NCBI GenBank assembly: GCA_023145485.1
Contig: JAGLDT010000090.1
Coordinates: forward strand, 1 to 7,181
DNA length: 7,181 nt
Direction: 5' to 3'
Origin: Cocleimonas sp.
Lineage (GTDB): Bacteria; Pseudomonadota; Gammaproteobacteria; Thiotrichales; Thiotrichaceae
Within the stretch, counting starts at the first letter, position 1, and every line of letters starts with the position of its first letter. Shown piece by piece: positions 1-4,732 of this stretch. The position numbers and the translations under genes are program-made. Below the pieces are notes generated by a model. It made no database searches, was not told the origin of the DNA, and saw nothing but the letters and a program-made list of their open reading frames with translations.

Positions 1-248
1 ATTTCACTTTTTCGCTTTCTGAAAAGTGAAAATCAACAACTTACGCGTGTTAAAAATCAATATGACTGTTTTTACACCAGCGCAACCTATTGATTTTAAA
101 CGTGCCTGTGGATTATGAGAAGTTACAAAAAACAAGATCAAGTCATTGATATTAAATAAATTTCAATCTGTATTTGGTTTGCTTTAAAATAAAAAAGTGT
201 TACCTTGTACTAGCTATTGTTGAACCACGCCAAAATAACGTCCCAATT
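1..248. other. AT-rich non-coding stretch at left window edge
   Basis: No convincing gene is visible here. The longest item is a 31-codon open frame on the plus strand (23-118) with an internal ATG at 62; it has no clear Shine-Dalgarno sequence and no recognisable similarity. The stretch lies downstream of the minus-strand gene that ends at 249, so that gene's terminator would be expected here, but I see no GC-rich hairpin with a T-run next to the stop. The only clear structure is the inverted repeat at 2-31. Confidence 0.5.
2..31. repeat. Perfect 10-bp inverted repeat (hairpin)
   Basis: TTTCACTTTT (2-11) and AAAAGTGAAA (22-31) are exact reverse complements around a 10-base loop. The stem is AT-rich and neither strand has a long T-run after it, so it is a weak terminator candidate at best. 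It could be the end of a transcription unit lying left of the window, or a protein-binding site. Confidence 0.5.
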
Positions 249-605
249 CTAAGCATAGCCTGACTTTTCATCATTACCAAAAAGCTCATAACTTGGCCCT
301 GCATCAAAAGATGAGTCCGTTAATAGTGACATAAAGAGACTACGCTTTAATAGTTCTTCAATTGGATTGCCTTCGTCTTGCGGAGGCGTACTATCAGGGT
401 CAATAAGACCTAAGTCTTGTACAAGTTGCATGATTAACTGCAACAGGAACGTCAACATTTCCATACCATTATCACCTTCAAATAAGTCACCAAATGTATT
501 CATTTGAGCGACATCACTTTCAAGAGGCTCATGTTCTGTTGCAATTGTTGTTGTATTTTGCAAAGTATTTTGATTCATCATTGCGGTATAATTTGTATCT
601 AACAT
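249..605 (-). CDS. Unrecognised 118-residue acidic protein, next to the hfa-like operon
   Basis: I do not recognise this protein. It has no signal peptide. Residues 1-35 are rich in Asn, Thr and Gln. Residues 48-68 form a hydrophobic helix-like stretch (MLTFLLQLIMQLVQDLG) that contains Gln and Asp and so is more likely amphipathic than membrane-spanning. It is followed by an acidic, Pro-containing linker and a second helix (about 82-95). The ATG at 605 is preceded by AGGTGA at good spacing. The gene has the same strand as the hfaABD-like genes but is separated from them by a terminator, so it probably has its own promoter (673-701). Its 5' leader is almost the same as that of the hfaA-like gene, which suggests shared regulation. 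A cytoplasmic accessory factor, or a substrate exported without a Sec signal, are both only guesses. Confidence 0.7.
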   Translation of the reverse strand: MLDTNYTAMMNQNTLQNTTTIATEHEPLESDVAQMNTFGDLFEGDNGMEMLTFLLQLIMQLVQDLGLIDPDSTPPQDEGNPIEELLKRSLFMSLLTDSSFDAGPSYELFGNDEKSGYA

Positions 606-634
606 AAGTCACCTAACTCTTTAATTTATAATAT

Positions 635-647
635 TATCTACTAGATA
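635..647. promoter_or_regulatory. 13-bp palindrome upstream of the 118-residue gene
   Basis: TATCTA-C-TAGATA is a perfect palindrome about 30 bases upstream of the ATG at 605, inside the predicted 5' untranslated region. The ATCTA/TAGAT half-sites recur in the palindrome upstream of the hfaA-like gene (3128-3141). It may be an operator; in such AT-rich DNA chance remains possible. Confidence 0.35.
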
Positions 648-672
648 GTATAAATCCAGAATAATGGCTATT

Positions 673-701
673 TTTCTAATGATTACTGTGTTGTATTTCA
701 A
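673..701 (-). promoter_or_regulatory. Candidate sigma-70 promoter for the 118-residue gene
   Basis: Read on the minus strand, TTGAAA (plus 701-696, 5 of 6 matches to the -35 consensus) is separated by exactly 17 bases from TAGAAA (plus 678-673, 4 of 6 matches to the -10 consensus). It lies between the terminator at 737-773 and the gene, and would give an untranslated leader of about 60 bases containing the palindrome at 635-647. Confidence 0.35.
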
Positions 702-736
702 GCTAAATGGTCGCCTGAAAAAGTATTCGACAATAG

Positions 737-773
737 AAAAAGGCAGATTCACATTCCATTGCAAATCCGCCTT
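737..773 (-). terminator. Rho-independent terminator closing the hfaABD-like operon
   Basis: On the minus strand AAGGCGGATT (plus 773-764) pairs with AATCTGCCTT (plus 749-740) over 10 positions, one of them a G-U pair, around a 14-base loop. The 3' arm runs into TTTTT before a C. It begins about 63 bases past the hfaD-like stop at 837, the expected place for an operon terminator, and isolates the following gene. Confidence 0.75.
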
Positions 774-836
774 ATTTGGGTCTACCTGACACTATTTAAA
801 AAATAATCCCATATTTTTACTATTTGATCTTATTGA

Positions 837-1655
837 TTATTCATCGCCTGATGCGCTTGGTGCTTTGATTGAGATATTGTTGCCTACTGCAGACACATTA
901 ACCGTCACAGGACCAATAGCTCCAGTGTTCCCTACAACAAAACCACGCGCTGAAATTAGGCTACCGCGGTTTTCTTGAAACATTGAACCCGTTGCGCCTA
1001 AAGGTGCTGTTAAGTTGTTACCAACAGCGGTCACATTAAGGATAGGATCTCTTCCTACCGGATTAACACCAAAACCATTATTACTAATACTACCTACTGC
1101 ACTAACAGGGCTCTCATAATTGAACTGTACAGAACCAAGGCTTGTTTGACCTATATCATCACCTTCAGCATCCGCTATGGTCAAGTTGTTACCAACAGCA
1201 GTTACATTTAGCTCAACAATGGCCTCATCACTGTCTAAATTAATACGATTTCCTATGATAGCACCATTCGCACTGACACCACCTGCCTGATTACCTTGAA
1301 CTGCCCCAATAACGGTGTCGGTATTAACATCAATGGATGCATTATTACCAACTGCCGTTACATCAACATTAAGATCAGTGATGCCTCCATCTGCACCACC
1401 CATATTGCCTGAAACAATCGCTGATGCGGTAACAGGAGACTCATGGTTGAATTGATTAACTGAAACATCCGCATTAACATTACCCATATCAACAGTTGGC
1501 ACATTAACCGAACCTGTCATATCAATAGTTTGCCCATACTCTAGATTAATAACCTCCTCTACATCGATATTAATTGGAGCGTAATCTGCGCTTACAGTCA
1601 TAGAAAGAAAAGAACAAACAACGGCAACTGAACTTACTAATGCTAATTTTTTCAT
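837..1655 (-). CDS. hfaD: HfaD-like secreted repeat protein (putative holdfast anchor / adhesin)
   Basis: This 272-residue exported protein begins with a clear Sec signal peptide, with cleavage expected after VSA at about residue 23. The mature part is built from two alternating modules, each present four times: Q-x-N...V-x-A...G-N at 68-84, 120-136, 177-193 and 227-243, and V-T/S-A-V-G-N-N at 99-105, 151-157, 208-214 and 254-260. The 46-57 residue period, with regular Asn/Gly turns and alternating hydrophobics, suggests a beta-solenoid or curlin-like stacked fold. It lies third after HfaA-like and CsgG/HfaB-like genes, matching hfaABD order, so it is probably a substrate of that pore and exposed on the cell surface. 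The ATG at 1655 is chosen because AAGGTG sits 6 bases upstream; an in-frame GTG at 1664 lies inside that ribosome site. The HfaD name rests on context and repeat style, not on a confirmed alignment. Confidence 0.65.
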   Translation of the reverse strand: MKKLALVSSVAVVCSFLSMTVSADYAPINIDVEEVINLEYGQTIDMTGSVNVPTVDMGNVNADVSVNQFNHESPVTASAIVSGNMGGADGGITDLNVDVTAVGNNASIDVNTDTVIGAVQGNQAGGVSANGAIIGNRINLDSDEAIVELNVTAVGNNLTIADAEGDDIGQTSLGSVQFNYESPVSAVGSISNNGFGVNPVGRDPILNVTAVGNNLTAPLGATGSMFQENRGSLISARGFVVGNTGAIGPVTVNVSAVGNNISIKAPSASGDE

Positions 1656-1661
1656 GGTATT

Positions 1662-1667
1662 CACCTT
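1662..1667 (-). promoter_or_regulatory. Shine-Dalgarno site that fixes the hfaD-like start
   Basis: AAGGTG (plus 1667-1662) lies 6 bases before the ATG at 1655. The alternative in-frame GTG (plus 1664-1662) is the last part of this same site, so initiating there would consume the ribosome-binding sequence. The ATG start also gives a classic MKK signal-peptide N-terminus. Confidence 0.7.
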
Positions 1668-1711
1668 ATTTTAGGTTGGGGGTTGGTTGAAAATTGTTTA
1701 AATTTAAAAGA

Positions 1712-2551
1712 TTATCTAATTTGAATATTATCGTGATAACACTCATTTACTCTGACATTAAATAAACGTCCTACTAATTGCGCGACACCTCGCTCTACTA
1801 GCGAACGAACGCCCATTTGAATGGGTTCGTCGGTACTTGATCCACCATCGTAATTAACAAGCTCTTTATCCATAAAGCGATACAGACCTGCTTTAGTGCG
1901 CTTGCCAACAAATTGTTTTTGTAATGAAATAGAGTCGATCACATCAAGGGTATGCACATTGACAATTCTTAAGTCCATTGCCACATTCATCATCACCGTT
2001 TTAGCACCAAACTCCAATCCTGAAACATTTAATAACTTACCACCGCTGTAAATGTTGTAATTCACTTCAGTAACAGCTCCTGTGATGTAATAATCGGCAC
2101 TATGGATTTTTCCAGACAGCAAAGGCTTGTATTTGATATAACGCCCATTGGATAATTTATAACGCGCCTTATCGCCAATTCGTTTTTTCTGCATTAACTC
2201 AGTTTCAATATTAAATGCACCGATATTTCTACGCTCAACCACTTGTATGGCTTTAATCTTGCTCAGCGCCGTGATTGCCATTGACTCAACGCCTTGCGTT
2301 ATTTTATAACCTTCACTTGAATTCACCTTTCCTGACTTATCAGGTATTTGATCAATCGTAATCTTTACTTTTTTAGAGAGATTAATACGGCTAGAAACAC
2401 AAGAAAGACCAGAGGTATACTTAGTTAAATTTTCTGTAATATCAGGGCCTTTTAATGTTCTAACTTCCTTATACTGATGACGTGAGCTACTGGAGCAACC
2501 TGCAATTAATGTCAGGGATGAAAATAATGAGATAAGCAGTGTATTTTTCAT
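1712..2551 (-). CDS. hfaB: CsgG/HfaB-family outer-membrane secretion lipoprotein
   Basis: This is a 279-residue member of the CsgG family, which forms outer-membrane pores that export curli (CsgG) or holdfast-anchor proteins (HfaB). The N-terminus is a lipoprotein signal with lipobox LIAGC, so Cys19 would be lipidated. Family hallmarks follow in order: VVERRNIGAFNIETELM at 104-120, matching the CsgG stretch VVER-x-x-L-x-x-x-x-x-E; ADYYITGAVTEVNYN at 152-166; VAMDLRIVNVHTLDVIDS at 190-207; and a C-terminal helix EPIQMGVRSLVERGVAQLV at 242-260. No CsgE or CsgF is nearby. The flanking genes encode one small and one repeat-rich exported protein in hfaA-hfaB-hfaD order, so HfaB is the better name. 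Gaps of 79 and 56 bases to the neighbours allow a single transcript. Two extra cysteines (51 and 271) could form a disulfide. Family assignment is firm; the holdfast role is inferred. Confidence 0.8.
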   Translation of the reverse strand: MKNTLLISLFSSLTLIAGCSSSSRHQYKEVRTLKGPDITENLTKYTSGLSCVSSRINLSKKVKITIDQIPDKSGKVNSSEGYKITQGVESMAITALSKIKAIQVVERRNIGAFNIETELMQKKRIGDKARYKLSNGRYIKYKPLLSGKIHSADYYITGAVTEVNYNIYSGGKLLNVSGLEFGAKTVMMNVAMDLRIVNVHTLDVIDSISLQKQFVGKRTKAGLYRFMDKELVNYDGGSSTDEPIQMGVRSLVERGVAQLVGRLFNVRVNECYHDNIQIR

Positions 2552-2630
2552 TTCAAACTCGTTTTAATTTATTTTAATTTGATGGTCTCGAAGGACACTA
2601 AAACGTAGATCAGATATTCAAGATATTATT

Positions 2631-3080
2631 TTACTTATAATGATTGGTGTAATTCAATACCTGATCAAGATCAATGGTTGGGTCAGACTCTGAATTGGAT
2701 GTCATATTATTATCATCTGCCTGTTGATCTGTGGTGAGTGTGATTGAGCTATTATCACCTGCTAATACCACGCTAATATTATTTGCAGAAGAATTACTTG
2801 TTGGACTAACAAGAGAACCTGTTCCTGCTGTAGCACCTGCTCCGCCTGCGCCACCGACTCTTGCGGCACGTAATCCAACAGGACATTTGTAAGGGTTAGC
2901 ATCACAAAATAACATCACTCTATTTTGTGATACCTGAGTTTGATCAGGCGTTGGAAATTTCCAACTACTCGTTGTCATTTCATTTGCATTAAGGCTACTG
3001 TTGATGCCAATGAAAAAGAGAGAAACACTGAGTAAAGACGTTGTTTTGATTAAGTTTGTCATTGATAATGTTGTTTTCAT
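2631..3080 (-). CDS. hfaA: HfaA-like small exported protein (putative holdfast-anchor subunit)
   Basis: The 149-residue product has a long signal peptide with cleavage likely after LNA at about residue 32. The mature protein shows a cysteine pair in FCDANPYKCPVG (Cys59, Cys66), a Gly/Ala-rich tract at 75-88, and SVVLAGDNSSITL at about 103-115. This last segment resembles the V-x-A-V-G-N-N-x-x-I module repeated in the HfaD-like protein; the acidic, Asn-rich tail then runs to the C-terminus. It is the first gene of the presumed operon. In Caulobacter HfaA is a small amyloid-like anchor protein exported through HfaB, and the position, size and AxGxN-type module fit that. The protein is too short and low-complexity for me to be sure. 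The ATG at 3080 follows AGGGTGACCT, a good ribosome site. No strong -35 box is visible upstream, hinting at activator-dependent expression. Confidence 0.55.
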   Translation of the reverse strand: MKTTLSMTNLIKTTSLLSVSLFFIGINSSLNANEMTTSSWKFPTPDQTQVSQNRVMLFCDANPYKCPVGLRAARVGGAGGAGATAGTGSLVSPTSNSSANNISVVLAGDNSSITLTTDQQADDNNMTSNSESDPTIDLDQVLNYTNHYK

Positions 3081-3106
3081 AGGTCACCCTATCTCATGTT
3101 TTACTT

Positions 3107-3126
3107 GTTAGATCTGGTAGTCTAAC
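3107..3126. promoter_or_regulatory. Inverted repeat upstream of the hfaA-like gene
   Basis: GTTAGA (3107-3112) and TCTAAC (3121-3126) are exact inverted repeats separated by 8 bases. The site is 27-46 bases upstream of the hfaA-like ATG and directly adjoins the 14-bp palindrome at 3128-3141. The spacing suits a dimeric regulator, but an RNA hairpin in the leader is equally possible. Confidence 0.35.
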
Positions 3127-3127
3127 G

Positions 3128-3141
3128 ATCTAATTTTAGAT
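3128..3141. promoter_or_regulatory. 14-bp palindrome, candidate operator of the hfa-like operon
   Basis: ATCTAA-TT-TTAGAT is a palindrome with perfect 6-bp arms about 48-61 bases upstream of the hfaA-like ATG. On the minus strand it contains TAAAAT, a possible -10 element with no recognisable -35 at the usual distance. The half-site ATCTA/TAGAT is shared with the palindrome at 635-647. Confidence 0.35.
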
Positions 3142-3263
3142 GCTTTCCTTGTTTTTATTTTCTTATCAGCGTCCTGCTGTGCATCAATCTATTTGTGTAT
3201 TCTTATTCAGTTTCTATTCATTGAACAGCACAATGGAGACATTCTGAGCAAAATTACGGATAG

Positions 3264-3291
3264 TTGGAAAAACAAGCAAAGAGCATAAAAT
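3264..3291 (+). promoter_or_regulatory. Candidate sigma-70 promoter for ybgC
   Basis: TTGGAA (3264-3269, 4 of 6 matches to the -35 consensus) is 16 bases from TAAAAT (3286-3291, 5 of 6 matches to the -10 consensus). Transcription would start near 3298, upstream of both candidate ybgC start codons. Confidence 0.4.
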
Positions 3292-3340
3292 AAGCGGTGC
3301 AAACCAAAAGACAGCTGGAATAATGATCAGCTTAGTAATA

Positions 3341-3345
3341 AAGGA
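3341..3345 (+). promoter_or_regulatory. Ribosome-binding site favouring the ATG at 3356 of ybgC
   Basis: AAGGA lies 10 bases before the ATG at 3356. The longer in-frame start at 3323 has only GGAA two bases upstream, too close to work well, and would add 11 residues not usual in the family. Confidence 0.5.
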
Positions 3346-3355
3346 TTTAATAACA

Positions 3356-3790
3356 ATGGCAAAGAATATGCTAACAAACAGACCTACCTTTTCACTCCCA
3401 TTACGTGTCTATTACGAAGATACAGATGCTAGTGGCATGGTCTATCATGCTAACTATGTCAATTTTTTTGAACGCGCACGCACAGAATGGTTACGTAGCT
3501 TAGGTTACGAACAAGATGATTTACGACGGAAGGAGAAGATTATTTTTACGGTGCGTAAGATTGAAATCGACTATTTGAAACCTGCTCTTTTTAATGACCA
3601 GCTAATTGCTAGCGTGGAAATCATTAAAATAGGCGCGAGTAGTCTAGAGTTTTCCCAGCAAATGATGCGTCATAATAAAGATAAGGACATTCTATCAAAA
3701 GGAAACGTCCTTATTGTCTGTATCGATTCAGATACCTTTAAACCCAAAAGAATCCCTAAGGGAGTTCGTACCGCTATTGGGTATAGCTAG
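3356..3790 (+). CDS. ybgC: YbgC/FadM-type acyl-CoA thioesterase (hotdog fold)
   Basis: A 144-residue single-domain hotdog thioesterase, hydrolysing acyl-CoA in the cytoplasm. The diagnostic motif is at residues 19-42: YYEDTDASGMVYHANYVNFF followed by ERAR, with the catalytic Asp of the DTD triplet at residue 24. The central part (FTVRKIEIDYLKPALFNDQL) and overall length fit the tol-pal-associated YbgC subgroup (about 135 residues). In most gammaproteobacteria ybgC starts the tolQRAB-pal operon; here it is alone, followed by 134 non-coding bases and a convergent gene, so it has been separated from tol or is a second copy. An alternative in-frame start at 3323 is less likely because of its poor ribosome site. 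Family call is firm; substrate is unknown. Confidence 0.9.
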   Translation: MAKNMLTNRPTFSLPLRVYYEDTDASGMVYHANYVNFFERARTEWLRSLGYEQDDLRRKEKIIFTVRKIEIDYLKPALFNDQLIASVEIIKIGASSLEFSQQMMRHNKDKDILSKGNVLIVCIDSDTFKPKRIPKGVRTAIGYS

Positions 3791-3813
3791 TACATTAGCC
3801 TGCTCTTTAGAAG

Positions 3814-3850
3814 AAAAAAAAGGGTTGTGTGATTTTCACATCACGCACCC
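3814..3850 (-). terminator. Candidate terminator of the DsrC-like gene
   Basis: Read on the minus strand, GGGT...TGTGA pairs with TCACA..ACCC (4- and 5-bp helices with an internal loop, 3-base apical loop), followed immediately by TTTTTTTT (plus 3821-3814). It begins about 75 bases past the stop at 3925. The stem is interrupted, so efficiency is uncertain, but the 8-T run directly after the stem is typical. Confidence 0.45.
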
Positions 3851-3871
3851 CCTCTATGACCTCTATTTAGA

Positions 3872-3898
3872 AATACCCTTAAAACGATCAAGGGTATT
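3872..3898. repeat. Perfect 9-bp hairpin between convergent genes
   Basis: AATACCCTT (3872-3880) and AAGGGTATT (3890-3898) are exact inverted repeats around a 9-base loop. The hairpin lies between the ends of ybgC and the DsrC-like gene. Neither side has a real T-run, so it may act as a weak terminator or protect the 3' end of either transcript. Confidence 0.5.
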
Positions 3899-3924
3899 GC
3901 TAATAATGATCTTACTATAAAAGC

Positions 3925-4257
3925 TTAATATCCGCCCTTGCGGTTACTTTTTGGCAAGCCTGCAAGTTTACGCCCTTGTTTACTAGGTGATCCTGGGAAT
4001 AACTGAAAGCAGTCTTTACTCTTTGGCTTTCCACCCCATACTTTTTTCATCGCTTTAACAATAGTACGCTCATTTGGCTCTTCACCACTTGTTATATGCT
4101 CTTCACGAAGATAGTTAATAATATCCCAGTGCTTTTCTGTCAGCTCAATATCATCGGCCTTAGCCATTGCTTCTACAACGCCTTCATTCCAGTCATTGAT
4201 ATTCTCTAAATAGCCTTCATCTGTTACTTCTACATCTGTTCCCGCAAGTGTTGCCAT
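3925..4257 (-). CDS. TusE/DsrC/DsvC-family protein lacking both active cysteines (RspA-type)
   Basis: The 110-residue product has the DsrC/TusE fold signature: an N-terminal VTDEGYLENINDWNEGV (11-27), a helical core with W34 and YLREEH (39-44), PNERTIVKAMKKVWG (61-75) and the C-terminal arm LFPGSPSKQGRKLAGLPK (86-103). In DsrC the arm reads QGC...PTGC-V, with two cysteines that carry sulfur as a trisulfide; TusE keeps the last one. Here the first is Arg96 and the tail ends RKGGY, so neither is present. Cys83 is at a different place. Cysteine-less homologues have been called RspA and proposed to be regulatory. Such paralogues are typical of sulfur oxidisers that also carry true dsrC. The ATG at 4257 is preferred over one at 4311 or 4263 because AAGAGG lies 9 bases upstream and homologues start here. 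Confidence 0.88.
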   Translation of the reverse strand: MATLAGTDVEVTDEGYLENINDWNEGVVEAMAKADDIELTEKHWDIINYLREEHITSGEEPNERTIVKAMKKVWGGKPKSKDCFQLFPGSPSKQGRKLAGLPKSNRKGGY

Positions 4258-4266
4258 ATACATTAA

Positions 4267-4272
4267 CCTCTT
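4267..4272 (-). promoter_or_regulatory. Ribosome-binding site deciding the DsrC-like start
   Basis: AAGAGG (plus 4272-4267) is 9 bases from the ATG at 4257 but only 3 from the in-frame ATG at 4263, and it lies inside the longer frame opening at 4311. It supports a protein starting MATLAG, as expected for the family length. Confidence 0.65.
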
Positions 4273-4475
4273 TATTTCAACAATAAAACCATACCGCAGA
4301 ACCTTTTTCACTCTCCATTAATCTGCGCTCAAGACATTAAAAAGTATATCTAATTTAAGCAAAAAATCATCCTACCCTAAATGGGATATACCTCTTAGTA
4401 ACTTAACTCTGTATATTTCTCAGCATTATTTTAGATAATATAGTTATCACTTTTGCTACTTCGGAGATTTTAGAT

Positions 4476-4667
4476 ATGAGCAACAAAGCAGAATTAATTC
4501 AAGAAATGTTAGACATGCAGAAAAAATTTATTGCCTATGAAAACAGCGGTGAGTTTGATGCAGAAGATTACTATGTTGGCGAATGGAAAGAGTATCGCGC
4601 AAGATATGCAGAGCTAACAGAAGAAGTACGTGGCATTGCCTCTAAAGAAGTGAATTTCTGGAAGTAA
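4476..4667 (+). CDS. Small 63-residue helical protein of unknown function
   Basis: A short, highly charged protein that reads as two helices: AELIQEMLDMQKKFIAYE (5-22) and a second, EYRARYAELTEEVRGIASKE (39-58), joined by an acidic segment with Tyr residues. There is no signal peptide or membrane segment. GGAG 9 bases before the ATG, a possible -10 TATAGT at 4439-4444 and a strong terminator 24 bases after the stop make this a well-delimited single-gene unit, so it is very likely real. It diverges from the DsrC-like gene across about 218 bases. I have an impression of similar small proteins in sulfur-oxidising gammaproteobacteria but cannot name a family or function. Confidence 0.75.
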   Translation: MSNKAELIQEMLDMQKKFIAYENSGEFDAEDYYVGEWKEYRARYAELTEEVRGIASKEVNFWK

Positions 4668-4690
4668 TTTTCCACTGTTTGCAATATTTC

Positions 4691-4719
4691 AAAAAAACCG
4701 CATTGATTGCGGTTTTTTT
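4691..4719. terminator. Strong bidirectional rho-independent terminator
   Basis: AAAAAAACCGC (4691-4701) and GCGGTTTTTTT (4709-4719) are perfect inverted repeats around ATTGATT; the stem has a CCGC/GCGG core flanked by seven A and seven T. It sits between the convergent 63-residue gene (+) and the hydroxylase gene (-) and would stop transcription from both sides. Confidence 0.92.
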
Positions 4720-4732
4720 ATGTACTAGAAAA

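Noticed and set aside
62..118. Plus-strand 18-codon frame starting ATG at 62, possible remnant of a gene
   Set aside because: Too short, no ribosome site and no recognisable similarity; may be chance.
876..1361. Regularly spaced DNA repeats that could suggest a CRISPR-like or tandem array
   Set aside because: The repeats are imperfect, in frame and encode the VTAVGNN protein modules; spacing varies from about 140 to 170 bases, unlike CRISPR.
2562..2581. Tandem TTTTAATTTA/TTTTAATTTG between the hfaA- and hfaB-like genes
   Set aside because: Low-complexity AT sequence; two imperfect copies are not meaningful.
3714..3920. Plus-strand open frame of 68 codons overlapping the end of ybgC
   Set aside because: It begins inside ybgC in another frame, has no ribosome site, and runs through the hairpins between the two convergent genes; no protein-like features.
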